This document shows positions 22,707 to 34,539 of a DNA stretch of 64,000 nt, one piece after another (position 1 is the first letter of the stretch; each line of letters starts with the position of its first letter). The DNA is taken from contig JAIQDT010014620.1 in the NCBI GenBank assembly GCA_021521415.1, forward strand, positions 104,501 to 168,500, given 5' to 3'. Source of the stretch: Bidens hawaiensis. Taxonomy: Eukaryota > Streptophyta > Magnoliopsida > Asterales > Asteraceae. Position numbers and translations under genes: made by a program. A model generated the notes under the pieces. That model was not told the DNA's origin, searched no databases, and was given only the letters and a program-made list of their open reading frames with translations.

Positions 22707-23637
22707 TGAAGAGGTAGGTCCCAGCAGAGCCCAGTTGGACCCGCAAGACTCACCTTAAACAGGGACGTCTGCGCAGAGACCAACTGGATCCGCAGGACCA
22801 ACCATGCTCAGAGTCGTAACGTCCTTACGCGCAGTACGCAAGCTGGTCCCGCAGGAAATGCCTCCCAATGGTGAAGGACTCCGCCTGTCCCCGCAGCCTC
22901 GGATACAAGCCATTAGGGAAGGCCACCCGCGCAGCATGGCTACACGCACAAGGCACTTAACTCTCCCCAGTGTCACCTGAAGGAATGAGCAAAGGCGGGA
23001 GGGGGAAAACTCCCGCCTAAATGAGCCAGTCCGTATGATGGAGGATCTTTTGTGTGATACCTGACGAGGTACAGACAAAAGATCTGACCAAGAATGCGAC
23101 AGCTCACTGACAGCAGCATGGCAGACAGCACGCCACAGCACTGTGACCAATAGCCGCCGCCTACCCACCAACTCCTGCCATACCACGTGCCTAGCCTGTA
23201 GTTGGCAGAAGAGGAAGAGTGCACGACACGCCTGCTCTGTGTCAGCCGCTACCTATCCACCACTCACAGGCAAGGCACGTGCATAGGTTACAGTTGGTAG
23301 CGTGTTGGGCCGGCTAAACCCCTTGGAAACCTACCTTCGGCTATAAATATCCCAATGGTATGATCATCTTACAACATCTTATCTTATCATATATACCTGA
23401 TATCTGCTCTAGCAATCTCTTAATATACTTTTATATTTAAAGAGCAATCTAGTCTGATTCTCACGCCGGAGGGTGGTCACAAGGAGGAACCCCCCCCTTC
23501 TCAGTGACGAGCTCACGGTGTCTGTTTTGCAGGTTATCAGAAGAACCATCTTCCAAGGGTCTAACCCCTCGTGGGAAACTGCTCTCCAACCCCCAGGTTA
23601 CCAGTAATCTGCCCGGGGTCTGGTTAGTGTTTCTTCA
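22707..23637 (+). repeat. 3' LTR of the 14.4-kb element
   Basis: 931 bp, TGAAGAGG...TTTCTTCA, followed by the TAGTG duplication. TATA box at 23342-23349. Confidence 0.93.
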
Positions 23638-23642
23638 TAGTG

Positions 23643-24800
23643 GGTTTTTCACTCACGAATATCATTTTTCTTTTTTAACTTTTAGAACATCCACATTGAC
23701 AAATCAACCAACCCAATCTTTTTTTAAAACTCTTAAATCACTCAAAACCCAACCCAAATCTCTTAAGGGTTTTTCGGGTATGGGTAATTCGGGTTTGCGT
23801 TTTTTCAGGTTGATTAATCGGGTTTCGAGTATCCTAGAAAACTAAAAAAATAAAAAAGTTAACATACTACAATACTAAATTTAAAACAACATGCATATTC
23901 TTCTTTGCTCGTAACGTAAATAACCAATTAATAAACCAACATAACCAGATAAAAAATTCAAAATAAGAGTAAAACAATTCCAACCATAATCGTCTTCAAT
24001 AAGACGTGATTTAGTTATTTGATTACGACTGCCATTAGTCATAAACGGAAAACATATATTAACAACAAACAATCAATCCATAATAGGTGGAATGATAAGA
24101 TTTGATTATGGCAAGATTCTGATAACTTTAGTGGCTAAGGCTTAATCTATTATACCTAAATATATATACATACATATATATATATATATATAGTTTTAAA
24201 ACTACAAGTTTATTCGGGTTTTTTGAGTTAACTCGAAACCCATAGATCAAACCGAAGAACGAACCCGAATTAATTTGGTTCGGGTTTAGGTTAGCCTTTT
24301 CTTAGCTTCAGGTTTATCGGGTTGGGTTAGCTCGGGTTCGAGTACAGGTTTCTTCGGGTTGTGTTTCGGGTAAAAGTGAGAGTCCTAACTTGGATATTAA
24401 TAAGCATCAGTATTAGATGTTAAACTTGTTACAAAAATTACACAACATAATCAAAAATATTAACCAAAACGTGACCAATTAATGTTAGTATTATATCTTA
24501 AACTTTTTAAATTTTAGCTTTAATTACTAATGACTTGTAACCCAATAATATCCAATATCAAGCTGTTTGTTAATGGGTAGTTCCTTTAAAATAGTGAGAT
24601 TTCATATCCCACGGTAAAAAAATATAATAGAAGAATGGTGTAATAATTTTCCGTTCAATGAAAGATAGCATAAACATTTGACATTCAATTATATACATCA
24701 CACATAATTATTAGTCGACATGTTAGGTAAGTAATTCCTTGGACAGAAGCTTTTCATGATTCCTTAGACATCAATTTCAAGTCAATTTTATGTAAAAATT
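23643..24800. other. intergenic, low-complexity CGGGTT-rich DNA
   Basis: The first 750 bp contain degenerate AACCCGA/TCGGGTT words, a pattern common in plant intergenic DNA, and a (TA)n run near 24170-24192. No gene is visible. Confidence 0.5.
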
Positions 24801-24804
24801 CTTA

Positions 24805-25425
24805 AAATAGTTAAATTTTTTCAAAAACAAGTTTCAAGTTTTAATGTATTATTTACAAAAAATTCTAAAAATATGTATTTTAAACAAGTCGTGACGACTA
24901 TATTTTTGATGTCAATGAGTAGTTTACAAAACTGGTCGCGACGACTATTTTAGGCTAAGAAAATTTCAGAGACAAGTATCTTTAGCCTTAAACTTGTCGG
25001 GACGAGTATTTTGAAACACTAAACTTGTCCGGACGAGTATTTTAAGAAAAAAAATTTGAGCGAGTTTTTATGAATTATGAAATTTTAAAAGGAAAAGTAA
25101 CCATGAGTAAAACTTGATATTTTAAAAGTTATAAAAGGAAAACTAATTATGAGTAAAATTAAATATAATAATATATATTAAGAAAAGTACAAAAAGTTTC
25201 ATAATTCATAAAAACTTACCCAAACTATTATTTACCCAAAATAATCGTCCCGACAAGTTTATTGTTTCAAAATACCCGTCTCCAAAATTTTTCTTAACCT
25301 AACATAGTCGTTTCGACCAGTTTTATAAACTACTAGTCATCACGACTAATTTAAAATACATATTTCTGAAATTATTCGCAAATATTAACAAAAACTTTGA
25401 AACATGTTTTTAAAAATAACCGGTA
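24805..25425. repeat. ~620-bp foldback repeat upstream of NRS/ER
   Basis: Two arms of about 270 bp are reverse complements with roughly 75-85% identity: the left arm has TATGTATTTTAAACAAGTCGTGACGACT, AGTAGTTTACAAAACTGGTCG and AAACTTGTCGGGACGA, and the right arm has their complements in reverse order. The loop is AT-rich near 25140. It ends about 110 bp before the NRS/ER TATA box. No coding capacity. Confidence 0.7.
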
Positions 25426-25536
25426 ATTTTTATTACACACCGACACCATCAGACAAGTAAATTACATTAGTAAACAGGAGTAATAAATAAAAACAACAGC
25501 TGTCGAATCTTCTTCCCCACAAATCTCTCACCCCTC

Positions 25537-25544
25537 TATAAAAC
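25537..25544 (+). promoter_or_regulatory. TATA box of NRS/ER
   Basis: CTATAAAAC sits 77-84 bp before the ATG at 25621. This predicts a 5' UTR of about 50 bases, which is CA-rich. Confidence 0.6.
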
Positions 25545-25620
25545 AAATAAACCTCACACACTTAACTCACCTGCAATACAATAATAATATTATTATTCAC
25601 ATCAATCAATCAAACCAACC

Positions 25621-27889
25621 ATGGTCTCCCAATTCAACGGTTCACCTGCAACCCCACTCAAGTTCTTGATCTACGGCCGGACCGGCTGGATCGGCGGTCT
25701 ACTGGGCAAAATATGCGAGTCCCAGAACATCAATTACGCCTACGGCTACGGCCGGCTGGAGTCCCGCGAAAGCCTTGTCGCCGACATCGCCGCCGTGAAC
25801 CCAACCCACGTGTTCAACGCCGCCGGAGTGACCGGGCGGCCGAACGTTGACTGGTGCGAGTCGCACAAGGTGGAGACCATTCGGACCAACGTTGTGGGCA
25901 CGCTGACGCTTGCTGACGTGTGCAGGGAAAAGGGGTTGGTTTTGATTAATTACGCGACTGGGTGTATATTTGAGTATGATTCGGAGCATCAGCTCGGGTC
26001 GGGTGTCGGGTTTAAGGAAGAGGATACTCCCAACTTTACCGGGTCGTTTTACTCCAAGACTAAGGCCATGGTAAGATTATTATGTTATGTTAAAAGTAAC
26101 TTAATTTGGTTAAAGTTTTGATTTTTATTTGGATATTGGTTTAGTCTTCGTTTAGTCTTGGTGATTGGTGCATTGCCCTTTTGATGGATTTGTGTTTTTT
26201 TTTGAGATATTTTGTGTGGGGTTGTTGGAAATTGTGGGTGGATCTAAGATCTTGATGTGATTTCGGGTATGTTTGGCAAAACTAGCCGGTGGCTGCTGGC
26301 TGTAGCCGTTAGCTGTTGGCTGGAAGCTGTAGCTTTTTAGACATATTTGGATGTTTAGCAGAGTAGCTGAAGCTTTTAATAAAATGTATAAAATTACTAA
26401 AATGGGCATAACTATAAATAAAAATAGTAAATGTATTTATTTTGGAAGGTTATTTAAGTAATTAACATACTAAAAGCTTGTAGCTCTTTCTAAACGCTAC
26501 TAGTTTAAGCTTCAAGCTTCAAGCTTTTTCTCCTGACCTAAAAGCTTCAAGCTCCTTGAACCAAACAAGGCTTTTAATCGAGTAGGAGCTTTTTCTTAAA
26601 AGCTTAAAGCTTGTAGCTCCTAAAAGCTTCATGCCAAACATACCCTTCATTGTTTTGATACTTTGATTATGTAGATTTGTGTGGCTGATTTTGTGGGTTA
26701 TTTGTAAAAGTAAGATTGGGACCCACCAAATGTGAGAAAGTAAAGTTAACGCCTTAGGTTTTTATTTCAAGATCTCATTTTTTGAAGATTTGTGCAATGA
26801 CCTTGTTATAATTTTGTGAATTATGATGTTTTTTTTTGAGGTTTTTTTTAGGCATAAGATATTCGTAAACCGCTATGGATCTTTACACATCACTATATGG
26901 CTCGTATAGGACCTGAGTTGTGTCTAACTCTATTCGAGCGGTTGAAGTCCTATACGGCTTGTATATGGCTACGGGCCGTATAGAAAGCAAAAAGCGATTT
27001 TTTTGTTCCACTTCGAACACTTGTTAGTCATATGTGGCATATACGGCTCGTATAGATATATACAGTCACCATGGGAATGGTATCCCTTTTTTTACCATGA
27101 GTTTGATGGATCTAAGATCTTAAATGATGTTACAACTTGTTTGTGTTTGAAATTAAAATAAATAATAATAATAATAATTAAGTTGATTAGAACCTTTGTG
27201 ATAATTTTGTGTGGGTTTATAATTATGGATGAAAATGTGGTAGATCTAAGTTCAAGAAGAGCTATTGAAAGATATTTCTAACCTCTCTTTGATTCATACA
27301 GATCGTATGTCATATCGCGGGTCCATAAGTTAAATGATAAAGACCCGCTTTCTAAATCTTGATTTGTATTTTTTCAAGTCGAATGTTAATCTTCATAAAG
27401 TCAAACCTTATCTTCTCATTGTTTGACCCGCAGGTCGAAGAATTACTCAAAAACTATGAGAATGTATGCACGTTACGTGTACGAATGCCAATCTCATCAG
27501 ATCTTACAAACCCGCGAAACTTCATCACCAAAATCAGTCGCTATGAGAAAGTGGTCAACATCCCGAACTCCATGACCATTCTTGATGAACTCCTCCCGAT
27601 TTCTATTGAAATGGCTAAAAGAAACCTAACCGGGATCTACAATTTCACAAACCCGGGTTGTGTCAGCCATAACGAGGTCTTGGAGTTGTACCGCGAGTAC
27701 ATTGACCCGAGTTACACTTGGAATAATTTCAATCTGGAGGAGCAAGCTAAGGTGATTATTGCACCTAGAAGCAATAACGAGCTTGATACTACCAAGTTGA
27801 AAACCGAGTTTCCCGAACTCTTGTCGATTAAAGAGTCGCTTGTGAAGTATGTGTTTGAGCCAAACCGAAAGACACCCGTTGCAGCCTAA
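25621..27889 (+). CDS. NRS/ER: nucleotide-rhamnose synthase/epimerase-reductase
   Basis: Two exons (25621-26070 and 27434-27889, phase-0 junction, AAGGCCATG|GTAAGA and CCCGCAG|GTC) give 301 residues, the same length as the Arabidopsis enzyme. It is an extended short-chain dehydrogenase/reductase. The Rossmann G-x2-G-x2-G lies at residues 19-25 (GRTGWIG) and the catalytic Y-x3-K at 144-148 (YSKTK), right at the end of exon 1. NAAGVTGRPNVDWCE and NYATGCIFEYD blocks are also present. The enzyme performs the 3,5-epimerisation and 4-keto reduction that turn the 4-keto-6-deoxy-glucose nucleotide into NDP-L-rhamnose, in the cytosol, for cell-wall pectin and glycosides. No disabling change is seen. 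The 1.36-kb intron holds a MITE and a CGTATAG repeat. Confidence 0.95.
26265..26645. mobile_element. MITE in the NRS/ER intron
   Basis: About 381 bp with inverted termini: GGGTATGTTTGGCAAAAC at the left; the right end reads GCCAAACATACCC. The interior is rich in AAGCTTCAAGCTT/TAGCTG words in both orientations. Non-coding. No clear 8-bp duplication was seen, so superfamily (hAT-like by terminus) is tentative. Confidence 0.65.
26851..27085. repeat. CTATACGAGCCGTATAG repeat, copy 1
   Basis: Contains several palindromic TATACGGCTCGTATAG-like words and a leading GGCATAAGATATTCGTAAAC. The same sequence family occurs in the opposite orientation at 33548-33783. Confidence 0.55.
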
Positions 27890-28017
27890 CCGTAAGGTTT
27901 GAAGTTGCGCTTGCTTGTCGTGTTTTGCTGATGTTATTGATGTATTTTTAAATTGACAGGAAGTGTTGATGATATTTTGTATTTTTGTTGAGGTTTATTT
28001 TCTGGATTGTTTTGATT

Positions 28018-28024
28018 AATAAAA
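28018..28024 (+). terminator. polyadenylation signal candidate of NRS/ER
   Basis: AATAAAA about 130 bp after the NRS/ER stop. Confidence 0.45.
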
Positions 28025-29640
28025 TTGTTGGAAATGATAGCTTGATACTCATTTGGTCATGTGAATTTGCATAATATTTTGGATCATGTTTGCGGCATGC
28101 TCTTGTTCAAAAACTGAACAGGATATTGTACCGGTGGTACAAAGACTATCAACGGTTTGAGGCAATGACAGCGGTTTAAATCTAGGAGCAGGTTGGGGGG
28201 GGGGGGGGGGGGATTGTCGTTCTAAAAAAAATATCTAACGGGTAGTAAGCTCCTACTCACGTGTTGCCTGTTTTGACGCGTTCATATATGAGTGGTTTGG
28301 CATAACAATCGACATTTGACAGGGCTGATCGATCTATTTGGAGCCAAACATAATTTAAGGTAATTTTATGAAATGATATTAGTTTATGTTTATCGACCAT
28401 TTTTATCTGTTCGGGCGTGGGTGATTCAAAAACAATGAACTAAATGTTGAGTTCTTTATTTGTTAAGACAATTATTCTTGTAAAATGGTGAGACTTGAGA
28501 ATGTGGTGTTGTATGTTAATTAAACCTACACTAGGATAATTTGATGAGACTTGATTATTTGTATTATATTTCTCGACTCTTATTAGTTTGGCAACTCTCC
28601 TTTGGCAGATCATAACTCCATAACTAGTTTCAAGTTTCAGTATATATCTACCAAAGAAGAAAAGCCCCGAAAGTCTGAAACTGATCGATTTGCTTATGAT
28701 CACTTGACTATGGTTCAAAACTTATTACAACTTACAATTTGAAGAAATATAGAGTAATAATGGGTTTATACCATGGATATTCTTGCAAGTATGCAAAGGT
28801 TATTGGTGAATGAGATTCTTAAAGTAGTAATTCGATGTGTTTGTGAATAATGGACGAAGAGAAGAAGGTGATGCCTTAAAGATGGAGATGGTCTTTGGAA
28901 TTTTTGCCCTGTTTATCTTATGTGCCATGCTATATTCTCTACAATATGCATCTCTTAACAATAATGTCTAAATCTACATGTCCCTTTAAATAGCCCAAAA
29001 TCTTGCAAGGGTCATGAGCCAACAAGATACCTTGATTCGACGAAGCATGTAAAAATTTTTAGCAAGATAGATCCAATAATAGGGTTTTTTTTTTCTTTTT
29101 TCTTTTTTTTTTTAATGAGAAGAGAGGATGATGTGGAGGATGTAAGGAAAATGGACGTTCATTTACAAAAGCGTTTATATAAAGAGAGGGGATCGGGTGC
29201 ATTTAGAGACATTTTTAGAACTGGTGTTACCTATGAGAGAGCCAAAGTCTGATAAAGTAGACAAAATGCATTGGTGGTCACATTTTTTCAAAAAAGAGGT
29301 GCGTCTTGACCCCACAACTGGAAATGTCTTTCAAGTAAAAACATCAAATAGCATACAGTGAAGCTCAATGGAATATGAAGGGTCAAGGTGTAAAATCGCT
29401 ATTTGTTCGAGTCAAGTTTATGACTTTATATCATGTTGATTACAAACTCATCTCCTGCACAACTCGCATTCTATGAGACTATGTGTCATCCAAACAAACA
29501 AGATCTACTTCGTGACGAATAATTATATTATATAGTACCTTACAAGATTGCGTAATTAACACATGAAAACAACTAAGTGACAATTTGGATGATGATGTTT
29601 GATGATACAGACCTGACTTGTAGTAAAATTATGGTTTTTC
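28025..29640. other. intergenic, no gene seen
   Basis: AT-rich DNA with a run of 18 G at 28195-28212. The small open frames have no recognisable content. Confidence 0.55.
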
Positions 29641-29642
29641 TC

Positions 29643-32600
29643 TTACTGTTCTTTTCGTGCTTTGGATCTAGCTGGCTTTGTTTTAATAACGTTACCAAGA
29701 AGAATCAATACGACAGGTATAATAGTTCCAATGTAGTATACACTCCCGTATGCTGTTATTGTCTCGTGTAGACTTAATACCTGTTGCAAACAACCAAATA
29801 TGTATAACAATCTACCTTAAATCCCTATTTAGATAAACCATCTGAAAAAAAAATATGATTACATGCGGTTTCTTTGACACAAAAACGTGATTTTCTGAAG
29901 TCAGCCCCTAAAACCTAGGTTTGTTTTTCCTTTTTTTTTTTGTATTTTAGGCTAATGCCAGAAATTTAACTTGAAAAATGATCTGAATACTTGCATCAAA
30001 ATTACAAAAATTAACTGATCAAACACTTCAAAATACAATGACAATATTTCTGATGTAACTTTAGATAATACTCTAATAGCAACCTTACTAACTTTGGCCA
30101 TAAAAAGTCATACTGATCGAGTGATCTCAAAACAAGTTATTTGACTTTTCAAAACAACCACCAATCGTTCTTTGCTCTAAGAATGAGTAGCTTCGAAGAA
30201 ATACCGCTTTCTTTCCAAAATTGCAAACCATAATGTGTCTATTTTTCAAAGTTTTTTGGTCAATTTGAAATTTAAAGTCAAGTTTAAAAAGTTAACTTAA
30301 AAGTCAAACTATGTTTTTTCTTCTTGCTTCAAAGAAAACAAGTAAAAACCATGTTTATTATGGTCAATTTGAAATTAAATGGCAAGTTTAAAAAGGTCAA
30401 TCCAATAGTCAAACTTGTTTTATCTCTGTTTTAAAGAAAAAACCAACATAACACTAACCATGAAACCGACGCATGAGTAGTTCAAAACGAGAACCGTATA
30501 AGCAAAGTTCACAAGCATAAATACTTCTTAACCAATCCCAAATTTGGTGGAACCGATTGTTGCCATCTGTATATAGCTGCACACAAGACAAATAAAAACA
30601 ATTATATATTAAATGTAGCAATTTAAGCAAATCATAGTTTAAAAAAAAGTAAGGACCAAATTATTACCTCTTGAACCAGCAATCATTATAGCAGACTGCA
30701 CAAAGAATATAATATAGCCCGGATATAATCCCTGTTATCATAGATTCATATCTGTCAAATTTCTGAATAACCAAGGTTTTGCAAATTTATCTAACTACCC
30801 CTAAATTTAAGCAACGGGATATAATAACTTACATGCCATACAGCACTAACAGTCTGTGTAACAAGCAATTGCAAGAAACCAGCTTTCTTCCCCTTTTGTA
30901 CAAGTCTGTCATAAACATCTATAGATACAGATATTAGGCAAATTCAACCCATATGAACAAACAAGTCAACCCATTTTGACCCGTTTGACCACCGACATAA
31001 CAAAAAAGGAATAAAACTTACAATGACGAAGCCATGTGCTGACTTGTATATTCCACACGAGTGGTATCTCAACTGCACTCCTAGCAAACTCGAGGCCCAA
31101 AATATCAACGTTTTTGGCCCGGTCCCATCGGGCCTTGGGTGGAGAAGAATCTGTCCATCCACTAAAACCCAAGCCCGATATAATAATAGCAGCCTCTGAA
31201 ATAGACCATATGAAATAATACTTCCAACGGGCCGTAAAGCCCGCCATGTACTGGTAACCAAGTCGTTTTGCAAATCCCCATTCTTTATATGTTGGGTGAT
31301 AGTGGATAATGCGGTACCAAATATAAATACAACCCCATGCAAAAACCTGCTTGGAAAAGAGCTCTAAGAGTTGCCAAAAATGGTGATGGTGAACCCTTGA
31401 TCCAAATCTGAAGAATGTTTTATAAAAGATAATGCAAAAACTTAGGATAAAACCAAGATAAGATGATTAAGAAGTTGATTCAACGTACCCCCTTTTTTTC
31501 AGTCCAATCTAGGTAATCTTTGATTTCATAAACCGGACCTGCAAAGTGACTTGCACAACAGAGACAGAATCCCGTGTATTCGATTAACGAGGGTAGTTTA
31601 AGTAACCGGTTTTCTTTTGGGATTCGCGAAGATCCTCGTCTTTTAATAATCCATCGTTGTAGTTAATTGCACATGATATTACTTTTAATGTTAACACCAT
31701 TAGAGCTCTTACATGAGAGGGAATAAAAATCATGAATTTAGCATTAAGCAATCAGTAAAGATTTCACCTTTTGAATAATGTTTATTTGAATTTTTTTTTA
31801 TTTTTTTTACTCTTTCATTGTTAAAAGGTTTAAGATTTTATAAAATTTTTCATTTATGGTGTATGGACTATCCAACCACTTTCTACTTATTGAGAAGTTA
31901 GGTTTTATGGTTGGCCATCAATGCAAGGCAGGCTAATGAATTACTCAATTCATGAAGTATATACCATACCTAACTCGATTTAAGGCAGATCTAGTGATTC
32001 CTACTGGTGTATGCAATAAAATAACAATTTTTCTTTTTCTTTTGTATTTACAATACAAAACAATACAACATGATTTGTTTATATAATTTCAGCAACAAAT
32101 TATGAAAGATGGAGAGAAAGCTTACCAGTAGCATCAATTCCTCCTTCCTTCCATGCATCTCCACTCATGTAGTATACATGGCTACAAGTGTTTCAAATAA
32201 TTAACAGTTAACAACTCTCTTAATCCAGTTTTCACACTCCTTAAACCGAGAATTCGGTGTCTATATTACAAACTTAGAACAGTAAGGCAAGCTAACATCG
32301 TTCGATTGTATACAATCCAAAAACAATGACCGAACACAATAAAAATCCGCACAATTAAGCAACTCGAATAACTAGGGGTCTAAATGAGCCAAGCTGGGCT
32401 CGCTCGGATGGTTTATTATTTATTAATTAACTTATATACGTTTTTTATTATTTTTATATACTTTGAGAAAAACATTAAACGCGCCTAAACTTGGAACGGC
32501 CTCAGCTCGTGTAGTACCTTAAACGACCCAAAGCCCGAAACAAGCTAGGCTGTGTAGGTAAAATTATTGCATATTATTGTAGAGATGGGGAAAAAACTGG

Positions 32601-33319
32601 GTAACCAACCCGAAAATTGAACTGAAACCGATTATGTAGAAACCGGTCTGGAACCGGCTGAAACCATAGGTTCGGAACAAGTTTGTAATTCTTTTTACCG
32701 AAACCGACCACGATGGGTCAAGAAACGGTGATCCTAAACCAGTCAAGAAACCGGTTTCAGCCCAAAACCGAAACCGATCATAAAACGGTTTTGACTTTTG
32801 TTGACCAAACCCAACCGGATTAGGTTTGAAACCGGTTTATGCATCTCAATACTACTGTATAAAAGTCCAACAGAGCTCGGACTTGATAACTAAATGTGCT
32901 TTGGTTTCTCTCTTTCTATCTATCCGAGCTCGAGTAGTCGTTAACAGCAAAACTAAGCCCCTAATTTCTCAAAACTATATAAAAAATTCCAAATTAAAGG
33001 ATGAAGTAACAATAACGTACCATCCAATGAGGTATCCCATAGCTAACACAAACGTAATTAATCCGCAACGTTTCCGATACAGCACCATTGACAGGTAGCT
33101 GACCAACATAGGCACCAGAAAGTGCAGATTGGAAGAGAAGCCGAACGATAAGTAAGAGAGGACGGCGCCGGTGAGGGCGGCGTAGAGGTGTTTTCCGGTG
33201 GGGCCGCCGGGGACGAAGCGGTGGAAGAAGCCGACGGGAATGATGGAAATGAAGCATAAGAGGAACCGGAGTACGGGTACGGATACTCCGATTGCCGAAG
33301 CCGTTGACTCCATGTCCAT
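29643..33319 (-). pseudogene. LPLAT1: LPLAT1/LPCAT-type MBOAT lysophospholipid acyltransferase, frameshifted
   Basis: Eight exons can be read on the minus strand: 33319-33021, 32181-32126, 31705-31489, 31407-31022, 30918-30833, 30731-30668, 30576-30459, 29780-29643. Recognisable blocks run from the N-terminus (GKHLYAALTGAVLSYLSFGF, SSNLHFLVPM) through MAGFTARWKYYFIW, AKNVDILG, WNIQVSTWLRH and the catalytic-His motif SAVWHG to the lysine-rich end SKARKEQ. The family makes phospholipids in the ER membrane (MBOAT fold, several membrane helices). The exons total 1,364 nt, not a multiple of three. Three breaks explain this: a one-base loss in exon 3 (about 31610-31613), an 11-base loss in exon 4 (about 31280-31300), and a one-base loss in exon 7 (about 30528). 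Adding 13 nt gives 458 codons, close to the usual 462. Exon 4 also lacks about five residues after GIW. All splice sites still look usable. Confidence 0.85.
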
Positions 33320-33373
33320 CGTTGTTTTTGGTGGGCTTGGTTCCGGGTGAGATGAGGTACGGGTGGGTAAGAG

Positions 33374-33382
33374 GGTTTTATA
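33374..33382 (-). promoter_or_regulatory. TATA box candidate of the LPLAT1-like gene
   Basis: On the minus strand ATATAAAAC lies about 60 bp upstream of the ATG at 33319. Confidence 0.45.
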
Positions 33383-33547
33383 TTGGTAACGTGGGGGAGT
33401 TTAAGTGGGGTTCAAGGTTGATGACGTGGATGACACGTGTGTGTTTGTGATTGGGTTGGCTGATGAGAGTAAGGTATCTGAGGTTGTGGGTGCCTGAGGG
33501 ATTGACCTTTATTTATTTACTTTCATTTCATAGTAATTTGATAAAAG

Positions 33548-33783
33548 ATAGTGACCTTACTGATCATATACGGCTCGTATAGATCACACATAACTGACAA
33601 GTATAAATAAGGAATAACTTTTTGCAGCCTATACCGTGTAGGTCTTCAACGACTCGTATTAACCTGATACAAACTGACATGACTAAGAGCTTATACGACT
33701 CGTATGGACTTATACGAGCCGTATAGACGAAAAATGGGGGTGTGAAGATCCAGCGTGGGTGTATGAAGACCTCATGCCATTGA
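33548..33783. repeat. CTATACGAGCCGTATAG repeat, copy 2
   Basis: Inverted relative to copy 1 at 26851-27085. It shares the GATCCAGCG/CGCTATGGATC end and several TATACGGCTCGTATAG palindromes (for example at about 33570 and 33713). Confidence 0.55.
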
Positions 33784-34191
33784 TAATCTTTTTACTTAAT
33801 TATTTTAGCTTTTTTTTAAAAAAAAAATAATAATCATACATATTTTTGATAAATAAATAAATTAACTAAATAGTAGCCTGATTCTTTAGATGTTTGATAG
33901 TGGTTTTAACTATTTTATGTTTGGATATTGCTCTTTGATTTGGTATGGGTCACAATCGAAATGTTAGTAGAAGGTAAAGATATGGCTTTCTATATAGTAT
34001 TTTGGAGACTTGTGAGTTGGATAAGTATATAACTTTGATATGTTATGTTTTAGGCTTTTAGAGTATAATTTGTTTCATATCAAACTACTTCACGTGTCAT
34101 GAAATCAATTAAAATTAAGATAATAGTTTTTTTTTTTCTAATAACAAGAGGTTTTGATATGTAAAATTTGAATGAAGTTAAGGGTGTGTTT
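33784..34191. other. intergenic, no gene seen
   Basis: AT-rich DNA without coding frames or recognised repeats. Confidence 0.5.
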
Positions 34192-34539
34192 TGGATTGTT
34201 TATTTAAGTCAAAATAGACTTATTAACTTATGACTTTTTTAAAAGGAGATTTTAAAAAAGTGTTTCGGTTAACTTATGGCAAAGACAAAAATTATCAAAA
34301 AAATACACTCTTTTTTAAATTGAGTGTAATGGATTTTGATGGTTTAAGTGATGTAATAGGTAAATCAACACAATAAGTTAATAAGTTACACTTCTCCAAC
34401 TTGTCAAACCTCCCTAGTTTTCCTTGTTGATAAGTTAAAATCCATAAGTCTTTTTTGTTTTCCAAACATATATAACTTATTAACTTTTTAAAAGTTAAGA
34501 AGTTATAAGAGACTCAAATAAGTAATCCCAAACACCACC
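34192..34539. mobile_element. Tourist-like MITE, copy 1
   Basis: About 348 bp. The left end GGGTGTGTTTTGGATTG.TTATTTAAGT mirrors the right end (complement of GGTGGTGTTTGGGATTACTTATTTGAG). A second copy with the same termini lies at 38713-39093. Non-coding. Confidence 0.65.

Larger units (their letters stand above)
14430..23637 (+). mobile_element. non-autonomous Ty3/gypsy (Tat-like) LTR retrotransposon with gag and antisense gene
   Basis: A complete 9,208-bp element: two 931-bp LTRs (14430-15360, 22707-23637), TG...CA ends, a perfect TAGTG target duplication (14425-14429 and 23638-23642), a primer-binding site after the left LTR and a purine tract before the right one. Inside are a gag gene (+), tandem repeats, a spliced five-exon gene on the minus strand, and a second tandem array. 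No protease, reverse transcriptase, RNase H or integrase is found. Only four LTR differences were seen by eye (about 0.4%), so insertion is recent. Antisense extra ORFs are known from the Tat lineage of plant Ty3/gypsy elements; that placement is inference. Confidence 0.9.
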
